64,000 nt of DNA. It comes from Raphanus sativus. Lineage: Eukaryota; Streptophyta; Magnoliopsida; Brassicales; Brassicaceae. This document shows, in pieces, positions 45,601 through 58,318 of this stretch (position 1 is its first letter; each line of letters starts with the position of its first letter). The notes below the pieces were generated by a model that worked only from the letters and a program-made list of their open reading frames with translations, made no database searches and was not told the origin of the DNA. The DNA is taken from contig NC_079515.1 of the NCBI RefSeq assembly GCF_000801105.2, positions 19,801,407 to 19,865,406 of the forward strand. Direction: 5' to 3'. The translations under genes were made by a program, and so were the position numbers.

Positions 45601-48600
45601 TTTTCATCCTTTGAGTGTCTATCATTGTTCTCGTTTCCGGATGCACTATCAGAGAGACCACTTGTATTAGTAACTGGATTTCGTATGATGTCAATTAGTT
45701 GTTGCAATGACTCAGGAGATCCGGATTTTGAGGAAAGCTACAACCGAACAAGGAAAAATTAACGTTACCAAATTATATTGTCAAATATATGATAACGTTA
45801 CCAAATTATAATCTGAACCGAACAAGGAAAAATTAACGTTACCAAATTATAATCTGAACCTAGCCACGACATCTGTCAGTTGGCGTTCTAAATAAAAAAA
45901 ATATCTAAACCTAATTCCTAGTTGTATGATTTCCGCACTTAATAATTGCCTTATATCAAAAGAGGTATTAGTAATAATAGAGCAAGTTAAGGCGGAAGAA
46001 AGTTATAATCTCTACCTTTGCCAGTGCATCAACAAGACTATGTAGCTCTGAAATGACACTCGACTCCTCAGTGACCAAGGATTGGAGTAGTGAAATAGCG
46101 AAGTCAGTGGCGCTCTCTGCAAAGCAAACAAGTAGTTAGCCACGTTCATTTACAATAAAAGAAAAATACAGAAATATTTGCTGTTCGGCATACTGTTTCT
46201 CCCTCCATCAAGATGCTTCGCCATGTGGACATTGTACTCCGCTAGGTTAAGCAACTCCCGTTGGATAAGACCGATAGTTATATCTTTGTTGAGCTTCCGC
46301 TCCTCCTCCGAATAAATCACCTATGCATGAAATTCCAAGAAAGTTAAATAAGTATAACTAGAGATCCAAGAAAAAAAAAACAAATCTCGTATCCATAACT
46401 AATTGAGGATGGTTCTTATCATATTTTATCAGGAACTCCAGCTACGGGAAATAGGCTCAATCTAGTCCTTTTTATAACGAGTCAATCTAATACTTACTGA
46501 TATGTGTCATGTCACCAAATAGAGGCTTATTTTAAGAGAAATATTAGAAGCAACTGAACTAAAGCACATACGAGAGTGTGAATTACAGTAACAATATGAA
46601 TACTTAGATCTTGAAAAGGTCGTTAACATACCCAACTAGTGAGCTCCTTCACAACACGCTTGCAAACATCACGAATAGCCTCAAGAATTGCTAGGTTAGT
46701 ACTGACGTGAAGACTACTTGATGCATTCTCATAAAGAGCCTTGAAAGCTTTTTGAGCGACAGCCAAAGCTGCTTCATCTCTGCTGATACATCTGAGGATG
46801 ATTTCAGGAACTTCAGAAACTACAACCTGAAAAATTTAATGAAATCTTTAGTGATTGAATCGATGTCAAAACAGATAGACATTAGATGGTCAAAACCCAC
46901 CAAACAATTTCCCGAAATTACGAAACATTTGAAAAATTAACTTCACAAATCCATTAATTCTAGGTGAACATAAAATGGAAAACAAAACTTCACTATAGCC
47001 ACTTATGCACTACGAAGTCAAGTACCTGAATTTCACCATCTCCTGCATTATTAGCCACTAAGTCCTCCATCTGAAACAGTTCCACGAAGTCAACCACATG
47101 TAATATAGAGAAGCAAAAACTAATGTAGTAATTGTAAAAAAAAGCATAAATAGCCACTTTACTAACCTTCTGCATAACAATATGATACTTATCCAGTGCA
47201 TCTCTCGTGGACAGAGAAGGCTGGGTGATATTACTTCCACCAAGACGCTCCATGGTAGCAGCTGGAGTCAATGTCTGCAATGATGTTCCAGTTTCCTAAG
47301 AAGCACAGCTCAGTGATTTAATATAAAAACTAAGCGAGTCAAAACTTGAAAACAAACAGTAATCTCACTTTCATAGCGGCGTCGGAGGATTCAACCAGGC
47401 TCAACTCAGAAGTCGAAATGGAATTAGAAAACTGAAGACCGCCTTCACCAGCTGGATCAACTTGTGAGCTTTGAACAGATGCAAGATGAAATGTCAACAT
47501 ATTACTGGTGAATCACGAAAGAAGAAATGTAAGCAGTTTTATCAATATGGGGCAGCAAGGCACCTTAAAAATGAAACTGGAGATTCAAAACCCTCCACAG
47601 AAAGATCTGATGCCCGGGTGACCATATCCATCCGAGCGTTTACAGCACCGGACAAAGAGTCCGAAGAATTTTTTCCTGATACTGGACCATAACCACTACC
47701 AAGCCCAACCTCACCAGATGAGCTTGAAGCAGTAGATAAACCGTGTGAAGTGTGGGTTGACTGCTTTTGCAAAGGAAGTTGAACAAAGTCCTGAAAAGTG
47801 CACACGTACCGCTTAGTTATACGAACACAAAAAATACCAATGGTGACTACCTGTCAAAAAACAGTACCTCATAAACTCGCTGTTGAGACAGGGACAGCTG
47901 TCCCGGTTTGGGGCGGAGAGACTCTGGTATAAAACTGACAGAATTATGCGATAGGGAGGATCCAGCACCATCTCTGGGCTTTCTCCGTAACAACAATTGC
48001 TGGGCAATGTCCACGTCGATAGTTTGTACTGCCTGCAGGGACATGGATATATTTATATCACTTAATCATACGTGAGGCTCAATCAAGCGAAGTGCTTGCA
48101 ATCCACTCTAAATTTATTCTGGTTTTTTTAAAATTTATTAACTTAAAAGCTGGAACATAAATGATATAAAATTTAACACAAACCTTCTCTGTAGCCGCCT
48201 GCTCAATGGCAGCACAACCCAGATCAAGGTTGTCATTGGTCACAAGTTGCACAATTTGTTCAAGAGCTTCATTTTTAATATTCATACCCTGAAGCGAACT
48301 CCGCAGATGACCTGATATTGCCGTGCGCAGGGGTTCCTACATATACCAGAGAATGCATAAAAAGAAAGAAAGGAAAAATAGAGCAGATTTGCGTAACAAG
48401 GCAGAATACAATAGCAATAATGTAAACGAAAATATTAAGAGGCCAAGCCTTGAGAAGGAAAAACCTTGCACGTCACATGAGCCAAGCTCCCAGCTAAACT
48501 CGCTACCATTAAGTGAGCTGCACTATATATACGTGTCTCATCTGGTTCCAAGGCATAATCCTGGAGTCAAAGACGAAACATGTATGTAAGATTGACATAC

Positions 48601-51600
48601 AAGATCAAAACTTTGTAGAATCTCTACTTAAATAAATAAAAGAGATGCAACAAAATATACATGGACTACTTCAGAACGGAACCAAAAGCTAGAAACTGAC
48701 GCTTGTGATAAATGGGAATAATTTTAGTTGTGCAAAAGAAAGCGATGGAAACGAATGTGAGATAAGCAAATCATTTGGGATATGAAACAAAGAAAAGGTA
48801 GAAAAGTTCAGATTGGCCAACCTTCAGCACAAGCTCTTTTGTTGTTTGGCAAGCAATGCAAACACTTCTCTGAACAATACCAGACACAATCTCTTTGATA
48901 GCTCTATCCATGGCAAGTGGTACCACTCTGACAATGGATAAAAGGTTAGAATGTCGAAGAAAATACCTTAAATGCGGTCGAGATATGAAGATTTCACCAG
49001 TGGGAGATTATTAGTTACAAACCTCTGAAATGGAAAGTGCATACTAAATGCGCTCAATTTCTGATTGATAACCACATGATTTCCAATGTTGGGAAGCGCT
49101 GGTGACAGCTGCTGACCATCATCATAACAGTGAAACGGTATGAACCAGACATATATATATATAATAACTTTGATCGACATTCATATAATGATTATTGTAC
49201 CTGGCTAATAGAAAACAGTGGGGACGGAGTTGACAGGAACAGTCCTTGAGGTGACGGGAGCTGATCAGGCAAGGCTAAAGTTGCCACTTTTTCGTCTTCC
49301 ATCGAAGTATTAGTATGCACACGTTGAGGGGCTACATACTGAACAAAAAGCAAGCGGCCAAAACACTGTTGATAGCCAAAAGCTGAGACACTATATGTCA
49401 ATAACAAAAAGTCCACAAAATATAACCTGCGATAATAACTTCGAGGGAGTATCTGTATTTGCAACATCAATAGGTAGGTCTATTTGCTTAAGAGGAGAAG
49501 TTGTTTTAGGCTCCTGGATCATCGGTGGTTGAGATATATGTGTTACTCCAAGATCTTTGTTACTAAAATCAGGATTTCCATCTATTTCTCTCTTCCGATC
49601 TTTTAGAAGGGAAGTTGGCGCTACTTCCTTCAAATCAACACCAAGGTTCTTGAATAGAACCTGAAGAAAAAGACGAGATGAGGACAACAATGAAAACTCA
49701 AAGAGACAAGATGTAAAACAACTCGTTGATCCTCAAGAAAGCAGTCATCTTTCTAAAGTCATTATTAAGAACAGATACCTCTATATCAAACTTCAGATTC
49801 ATTTTTAGGTTTGGCATTGAATAGATCTCAGCGAGTAAGCCGAGTATAGCCATCGTCCAAGGATTGGGAGGCTGATACGCAATACTCTTTTGGCATGGCT
49901 CAAGAACCTGCAGTAGCCGAAAATTAGGACACAAAGCATCAACCCTAGAACAGCTAGTATAACTAATCAGGCATCACCAACCTTTGAAGTGAATGGAATT
50001 ACTGCTATCATCAACCCTTTTTCGTATGCCTGCAGATGGAGAAGAATAACAAATTAACACAATTCTTGCCAAAAGTAAGGAATAAAATTTGAGGAAATAG
50101 CAGAAAATACCTCCACAATCAAGGATTTTGGATCTATTTCCCGCGCCCTTAAAACATAATTCCTTCCAATGGTCAACTTTCCAAGCCAGCTGCCTAAATT
50201 TTTAAGCAGGGATCGCTCCTCCGAGCTTGACTTTATGAGATCTGAACCCAAGAGAACCTGCAAAACAAAAGAAATTTTGGAAGCGAAAAAAATGCTCAAC
50301 ATAAGGAACACCCACCACAATAAATCACTTGTATGAAGAAATATTTACCTTGCAATTTTCGTAAGTATTTTGAAGTATCTCCTTAAATAATAGCTTGGAA
50401 TCAACTTTGTCCAAGAACTTTAAGTACAAATCATGAAAATTGGGCTCGATGCTTGCTCTATCAGGTATTTAACACCAGGAAATCAGAGTAGACGGAAACG
50501 GCACATAAATTGCAAACATAAAACACACAATTATTCGTACCTTTTCATAACCATATACTGTGCGAACCAAGGATAGTACTGTTGAGGCAAAATCTCAGCA
50601 AACTCTTTCCCTTTAGATTCAATGTTGGCTAAAGATATATTATTGATTATGAAAGAAATTTTGTCCTGAACATCTGAAGGTGGAGCCTGGAAAACAAAAA
50701 AAAAACTTATTCTTGTCACTCATACTAAGTATTAGACAATTAGCGTGTTGACAATTCACTACGCAGTATGCAATGTAACCAAAAGCAAATAATTCCATAT
50801 GTAAATGCAGTGCCAGCGGGTACCTCTATTGCGTTTTCCCTTCTCTCTGCTGCTGCAACCAGGGTTTCTATGTTCAAAGCAGAGCCAAACCCTGTGATAA
50901 TCGACTATTAGTAACATTTCTTATCTTCGTAGGAAAGAACTAGACTTCCTATCTTATTCTAGAAAAATAGTTATAAAGTTAAGACGAGATGGAGATTACT
51001 CGTAGAAGTGGCTCCACGAGCTGGACGAACAAAACCTGCTGAGGTTGATGAAGAAGTCGAAATGCCAGGATTCTGCAAGGATAACTAGCGAGATTAGACA
51101 CTCCTCCCACCCACAGCCATAAAATAAAAGAGAAGAGAAAGAGATCACCTTGGGAATGACAGAAACATCAGCGGCAGTGTTAGATGATGACGGCAGAAGC
51201 GGCTTAGCTTCGTTAGATTGAGCACTTGGTACTCTGGTGCGGTCATCGGTATGCACTTCATTTGTCTGTTGAGGTAGTACAGGAGAAGGAAGTTGCAACG
51301 CCGCTTGGCCAATTCCAGAACCACTAAACTGACAAAACAAAAAATGGAAACGATGTGTTAATTTACTTCTCTCTTCAATTTTCGGGAAAGTTAATTTAGG
51401 GGCAAGAAAAATATAGCCCAGCCCACACTACGAGAAGTTTACAAATGTAAACATCACCGCTAAAGAGTTGCTAATGAAAGGCATTAGGCATGAGACTAGA
51501 AATAGAAAGGATTAACGTTCTTCTTTCCCCTTTTTAATAGTTTCATGAGACTAGAAACTGAAGCTGATCTCATATTTGAGGCAGGCACAGAATTCACGTA

Positions 51601-54600
51601 TAAGAAGATATAAAATAGCTAAACATCGGCAACACAGTACTGACTACTGATAAAGAGATATAAAATAGACCGTTTGAATGGACACTATACCTCGCCATTT
51701 ACAGGGAAGGACTGTGAAAGACCAGGGTGCGAAACAGAGGCATCTGATTCTAAATTACCAGATGATATTCTTGAAAGTGCTTGTTCAATCACAGTGACTA
51801 ACTCGGGATGAGTGCTACGCAGATGAGATATTTGCAAAATATGGTTGCAGTACTGAGGCAACTCAACCAGACGATTCACAAACTGTTCCAGAGCTTTGCT
51901 TCCAAACAGAAACATCTGCATGAATCAGGAAATTAAGAAAATGACAGATCTCTTACAGTAAAAAGACGGGAGACACAAATAAATCACAAAAGAATCCATA
52001 CTTTTGAATCTGCAGGTTTACGCAAAGAATCCAAGACTAGACGGAGTGCCATGCCCAATGTGATTGAGCTTATAAGCTGGTGCTTGATAACAGAACCTGA
52101 GGTTTGTACAAGTCGCAAAGAGAATGTGACGACAACAATACAAAATAGAAGAAAAGATGCTCAAACAACATGTCACTGATTCAAATTCGGGAAATTTCCT
52201 CAAACACCACCATCTTGCATGACAAAATTGCCACGAAGTTGCCCGGTTATAGTAAGCTAATAAATTCATGGTATCCTCCCTTTCCATAAAGTAAAACATC
52301 CTTTAGAAGACCCACTCACCAAAGAGAATGGAAGCTATTTTCAGCTGCCTCTCGGGATACTTGGGGAAAAAACGATATTCCTCAAACAGATTAGCAATCA
52401 TGCAATCAAAAATTGATTTTTCCCTGTAAAAGAAAAAACAACCTCGTGATTTTGTTTATGCAATGAGGAGCGTGGCAAACTTGATAAGATATTTCTCAAA
52501 TAGGTATAGTTTGCCATCATCAAACCTCTGGACCGAAGAGTCCTTGTATAGGGAAAGCATTTGAACCATAGCATCAACACTAAGCTGACCAGAAAACATT
52601 TGATGGAAATAAGCGTTTGCTTCTGCCTCAACATCTTCTCCATATGCATTGGCAGCTGATGAATCTTTGGCCTCGCCATTCTGCAGTTTCGAATTACAAT
52701 CCAAGATTGCTGCATTGACTTTTTCTATCTCTTCTACCACTTGAGATGAAGCAATCACATTATCATGGGCTTTCAAAACCTGCAATACATGTCAAAATAA
52801 TTAAACCCAATAGATATGAAGCAATAGACTAGCCAAAATAAAGGATCATAACTAACTTTCAAAAGCAAAGCTGTTGCATCCAAATGAATATCTGATAAAG
52901 GATCAGACGGATGCAAATGTTTGGAAGTAAAATCCTCTGATTGGCTAAAATGCACATTCTTGACAAATTTGAGACACTCCTGAAACATGAAAAAGGTAGA
53001 TTTTACGAGTCAGACACGATCTTCTTATCTCTAAAGAAATTACAATAATAAAACTTTGATTGTGAAAGAATATGTTACCACAGCAAAGGTGTCCTTATAC
53101 ACATATAGACAGTTTGGCAGCCAGTTCTCAATGTCCAACAATCCTCTCAGTGAGGCGAGGACTGCCAATCTTATGCTGAATGAGACTGGAACTGATTCTA
53201 AAACGACAGAGAGAATCTGAAATAAATCAAATAAAAAAAATTGCTTAGTTCATAGATGTTGAGAAGCTAGTGTCTGAAACAAATCATAGTAAGGAGATAA
53301 GTATTAAGTCAGCGTTACAACATATTCACCTTGAGCTCATGGCAGATTTCAATTATTCTGAGTAAGATGTCTGCTTTAAGATTTTGGGCATTTAAAATCC
53401 CCCACAGAACGAGCTCAGTATTTTGATGCCAGAGATGAAGGATAAACCCACTATCCTGGGAATTCGTTATTATCAGTGGGAAAATAACAGAAAGCACCTC
53501 TCGCTGGATGAGATTATAAGCAGTCTGCAACAACAGGATGAACATACTTAGCCAAACAAAAAAAGTCAAGGTTGAGAGAATACATCATCAAAGAGCACTC
53601 ATGGTGAATTACTTTGATGTGTGCCATTCCAAGAAGTAGGGTTTTAGGACAATTTGTGAGTGGATAATGGAGCAGCGAACTAACTAAAACAGTATGACCT
53701 CTCTCGGCCAGCTGGCATAGCACATCTAAGAGATCGAGAGATAGCCATGCTTGATTGGAAAGTCCTAATTGTTGCTCATGGCTGTGCATGTTAGAATCAA
53801 CATATACCTGGAAAACAGATGATCAAAAAATTAGCGGCAGAAACCAGGAAAAACAGATCTAAAGACAGACGTGTGGTATCTCACCAGCTTCCTAGGAGAA
53901 TGCGCAAAGGTGAATACTTCTGGTGGGGCGGCTACTGCATGCTTAAGAAAGGATAATTGACCTTCCAAATTTTTCCAGACAGAAGCGCATACAGCATCAA
54001 TAGGAAATGGGTCCTGCTCAAAGCAGTGTAACACTCTCAAACAACAGTGGAAGTGAAAACAACATATTGTGAACAGTCAAATTAGACAGTATGATGAGAA
54101 CACACCTTGCAAGCAGTTCTATATAGCCGCATGAAAAACGAGAAAGACTCCATATTAGGGATGTCAAATCCACTATGGTCGAGATTCTCGATTACTTTCC
54201 TCCAGCTTGTGCCAGGAGCCTTGTTTAGCAAAAAAAAAAAACATAAGAGCATAATCAAAATAAACAATTAGCAAATTAGCTACATGATTCATGGATTCCA
54301 TTGATAAAAAAAAGTTGATTATGCACAAAGAAGAAAAAGAGTAGTACAAAGACTAAAATGAAGTTTTGAAGGTAACAGTGATGTTGATTAGAGAAGTTAA
54401 TTAAGATGTCTTACAAGCTGGTTGATAGCTTCAATTAAGACGTCAGCATTCCACGACCTTGGCGAGGGAAGTTCATTTGGAATGCAGCATCCAAGGGCGA
54501 GACTGAATGATGGAAAAGTGGTGTGATCATCTTCACGATCAGCACATGTACGAGCAACATTACCAAGAATTCTCGCGATAGTAGCCTCTCCTAACGGTGC

Positions 54601-55616
54601 GAAAGTAGACAAGATCTCTTTGCATTGCTGGGCATCAGCAGTGAAACCACAACCCAATTCTCCAATGAGATCTCCAACAGAAAGCTCTTTATCAATTTCA
54701 TCTAAGATAGCATCGATCTCGTTGTCAGAGGAATCACTGCGAAAATCCATGCTCCTACAGCGTAAGATAAAAAAGCGTTGAGAGTTTCACAATATGGACA
54801 GAGAAATGAATAAGAGATAGATGAAAGAGGGGCCACACCTGAAAACATAAGATTCGTGATCTTGTGGAGAAAGGAAAGGCGTAAGAGCAAAAGAGAAATC
54901 ATCTCTAGGTTGAGCAGAGGAGAGAACACGGAGGAAGGAATCCAAATGGCTGGAGAGGTCTTCTGATTGCTGGAGAAACAAGACAACATTCTGAATTTCC
55001 TCAGTTGACTCAATCTGGCCAGGAGTGGCACACAGTTTCTCAATCTCGGCCAATAATAAGTTTCGCCCTACAGAAAGCAAAAGACCAGAATGCTTACACA
55101 TAAAAATAAAATAAAACCTAGGAGAAGAAGCAAATAAGAATAAAAACGTACCACTCGTCTTTGCATCGGATCTTTCGAAATCGGCCAGGACCAGAGCAAA
55201 TCTGATTTTCTCAGGGATTGAAAAGCCCAACGAATTGGTCAAATCATCCACGAAATGGTCAGTGACGTCAGCATCTTGGAGTGCGTGAGAAATCAGGGTT
55301 TGGAGATTGGAGTTTTTCAAAACACGTTTGAAGACTAAGGATACAACTTTCTCAAGCTGCAGCGCATCAGGGTGGCTCGCCCGGACGGTGAAGCAATCTA
55401 TGCACGTCTTGAGGACTGGAATGCTCGTCTCCACACCAATATCAACCAACTGCAATCAAGTGTTTTGCTCAGAACAAACTCAATTTATAATTCAGAGAGA
55501 GAGGGAGAGAGGTTTACCTGACAGATCTCTTGGGCGATTGAGTCGACATCGGAGCCATTAAAACTCTCGAGCAGGAACCGGGTATGGCCGGCGACCTTTG
55601 ACGGTATCATCAGCAT
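42687..55616 (-). CDS. NOT1: CCR4-NOT complex subunit NOT1 (CNOT1)
   Basis: This is a large gene with many short exons. The ATG is at 55616 ([19 protein letters not shown]); the first two exons are 55616-55518 and 55449-55152. The stop is at 42687-42689 after [10 protein letters not shown]. Recognisable parts, N to C, are: N-terminal HEAT-like region (55.6-53 kb); the MIF4G-like tristetraprolin-binding-type region (52.8-51.7 kb; [30 protein letters not shown]); the MIF4G domain that binds CAF1 (50.7-49.6 kb; [47 protein letters not shown]); the CAF40/CNOT9-binding DUF3819 region (about 49-48.1 kb); and the NOT1 C-terminal domain that holds NOT2/NOT3 (45-42.69 kb; [35 protein letters not shown]). 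NOT1 is the scaffold of the CCR4-NOT deadenylase in cytoplasm and nucleus. I saw no break, but I did not verify every one of its several dozen exon borders. CSN7 and NOT1 are also neighbours in Arabidopsis. Confidence 0.95.
45742..45851. repeat. 36-bp duplication in a NOT1 intron
   Basis: AACCGAACAAGGAAAAATTA plus ACGTTACCAAATTATA occurs at 45742-45777 and 45816-45851, with a part-copy (AACGTTACCAAATTATA) between them. It lies in an intron, so the protein is not affected. Confidence 0.85.
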
Positions 55617-55940
55617 CGCGATCCGATTCCCAAAATGGTTGCTAGGGTTTTCGGAGAAGATCAAAGAGTAAGTTAGCAGCTCTCAGAACAAGATCCGCCG
55701 ATTCTGATCGTTCCCAAAGTTTGCGATTTTTGCGTTTAGGTTTGGTGGTGATTTCCTGCGTATTATTGCTCACACATATACCGGCATTCCTAAGCCCATT
55801 CTTACTACGTTAAATGGGCCCTTTATTTTCTTTAAGGATTTACGGCCCACTTTTATATACCCACTCATAAATATTTATTCCCTTTCATACATCCACTCCA
55901 AAATTATTGTATTATCTTTCTCTCTCAATATTTAATTAGA
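55617..55940. other. NOT1 5' leader and promoter region
   Basis: It contains the NOT1 leader (minus strand, up to about 55780) and then AT-rich DNA. No gene is encoded upstream, and I found no clear TATA box. The promoter lies against a Helitron cluster. Confidence 0.45.
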
Positions 55941-57510
55941 ACTGAAACTTGTGTTCAACATAAATTTATAAACCGCTGATTTTATAAAAAGATCTCATGT
56001 ATATTTTTATGTTTTGTAATTTACATATAGAATAGAATATATTATTTTATAAAATAAATATTTGACAATAATTTTTTTTATTTGTACATAATAATATACT
56101 AAATACTTTACAATTTGATACAATTTAATGTAATTGAACTATTCATATATTAACATGTTAGTTTTTTGATAATTTATTTTAAAATGAAACGACATACTAA
56201 AAAATTATTTTTTCATTAATTTTCTATGAATCTATCTATATTATTAAAACTGAAGTACATTTTGGTACTTTCTTTTATTTACAGATTTATAATATCTTTT
56301 ATTTACAAATTTCGCCACTCCATTTAAAATAAATTAAATACTTCATTTTATCCTTTCTTTTTTTTACTGATTCTATCATAACATTTAAAATTAACCTATA
56401 TTATTAAAACTGAAGGTATTTTGGTAATTCTTTTTATTTACAAATTTAGAGTTCCTTTTATTTACAGATTTAGACTTCTTTTTATTTACATATTTAGCCA
56501 CTTCATCTAGAATAAATTAAATACTTTATTTTTATACATTTTTTACAGATTTTGCCACAACATTTAAAATCAAATAAAATAATTAACTACAATTCCAAAG
56601 TTTATCAAACCAGATGGTTATTCATATATTGACCTTGAATCATTTTAATTAAACTGGTATTATGTTATTAGCGGCTATAACAAAATTATAGTTATTGTTT
56701 CTTTGTGGTTAAAAAACAAAACTGAAATATATAGTATATATTATATAAAACAATATTTATATATAGTACTACCTTATTTAGTTTATTTAAATATAAATAT
56801 TTTGAGAGTACAATTTTCAAGAAAACAAAATATAATAAAATTAATAATAATTCATAGAAAACAAATGCAAAAAATTGAACTTTTATTTGTTGTTTCAATT
56901 TTAAATAAATAAAAAACAAGAAGTTAATATATGAATAGAACAATTGCATTAAGTTATAAAATTTTAAATATAATATTATGTACAAATAAAAAATTATTAT
57001 CAAACATCTATATTATAAAATAATATATTTTACTCTAAATGTAATTTATAAAACATAAAAAATATACATGGGTATTTTATAAAATCAGTGATTGATGAAT
57101 TTATGTTAACACAAGTTAAATCAATCACCTACGCGAGAGCGCGTATCAAGTTCTAGTTATTATTAATTTATGAAATTTTGTTTCCTTGAAAATTGAACTC
57201 TCTAATTTTTTATATTTGACTAAACTAAATAAGGTTAAAAATTGTTTTATATAATATATACTATATATTTCAGTTCGTGTTTTTATTTTCACCACAAAGA
57301 AACAACAACCAGTATAATTAAATAATTTAAATTATTCTAAATGCAGTGACAGAATCTATAAATAAAAAGAATTACTTAATTTATTGTAAATGCAATTGCT
57401 AAATGTGTAAATAAAATAAAGAATTTAATATGCTATACATGTTGCCAAAAAATTCTCATTTATATTGTTATTCATGTTACCCAAATAAAATAAAGTATTA
57501 CCCAATTCTC
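55940..57510 (-). mobile_element. outer Helitron copy, interrupted
   Basis: It has the same inner sequence as 57511-58209 and 30147-30540 (for example TGTTCAACATAAATTTATAA, then TATTTTTATGTTTTGTAATT). Its hairpin end at about 55940 is degraded. It is split at 56230/57157 by another Helitron, and sequence continuity across that insertion is clear by comparison with the copy at 57511-58209. Confidence 0.6.
56231..57156 (+). mobile_element. Helitron inserted in a Helitron, exact borders
   Basis: It begins TCTATCTATATTATTAAAAC and ends with the hairpin ACGCGAGAGCGCGT, then ATCAAGTTCTAG, inserted between A (56230) and T (57157). The uninterrupted paralogue at about 57828 reads TTTTCTATGAA then TTATTATTAA, which is the two flanks joined, confirming both borders and the A/T site. 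It has a second Helitron-type start (CTATATTATTAAAACTGAAG) at about 56396. No ORF supports a Rep/helicase. Confidence 0.85.
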
Positions 57511-58209
57511 ATTTGACTTGCACTCCCGTGCAGGTGTTTGATTTAACTTTTATTCGACGTAAATTCATAAATCATTGGTTTTATAAACAAAATTCATAAA
57601 TATTTTTATGTTTTTTAATTTATATATAGAGTAGAATATGTTATTTTATAATATAAATGTTTAATAATATTTTTTATCTGTACATAATTTATATTAAAAA
57701 TTTATAACTTGATGCAGTTTGATATAATTATAATATTCATATATTAACCTATTTTGTTAATTTATTTTAAAATGAAACAACATAGTAAATTTTAAATTTT
57801 TTGCATTAGTTTTCTATGAATTATTATTAAGTTTATGATATTTCATTTTATTGAAAATTGAACTCTCCAAATTTTTATATTTGATTAAACTAAATAAGGT
57901 AATATTGTACTTAAAAGTTGTTCTATATAATATATACTATATATTTCAGTTTGTGTTTTTAATTTCATTACAAAGAAACAAAAATCATTGTAATTAATTA
58001 ATTTAAATTTATTTTAAATGCAATGGTAGAATCTGTAAATAAAAAGAAATACAAAAAGAAGTACATAATTTGTTGTAAATGCAATGTCTAAATGTGTAAA
58101 TAAAATAAAGTATTTAATCCACTATCCATGTTTTCAAACAATTTTTATTTATCTACTATCCATGTTTCCAAACATTAGCAAAAGGTACTTCACTTTTAAT
58201 AATATAGAT
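57511..58209 (-). mobile_element. tandem Helitron copy
   Basis: On the minus strand the 5' end reads ATCTATATTATTAAAAGTGA (58209) and the 3' end has the hairpin GTGCA...CCCG...TGCAC region near 57520; the CTAG is not intact. It follows the outer copy head to tail, which fits known Helitron concatemers. Confidence 0.65.
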
Positions 58210-58318
58210 ATATATTTAGAACTTTGGTTCATCCCCTGTAATGAATTCTCTAATTCACCCCAACTCTTATCACCAATCAAAGTGTCATGTAGGATTAATA
58301 AAAAAAAGACGTCACTGT
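58210..58318. mobile_element. half of a MITE-like end, cut by the LTR element
   Basis: TTTGGTTCATCCCCTGTAATGAATTC and then ATTCACCCC ... CACCAATCAAAGT resembles the end of the MULE-type MITE at 28592 (TTGGGTTCAACCCCTAGG...). The other end is not seen before the LTR starts, so the retrotransposon may have inserted into it. Confidence 0.3.
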
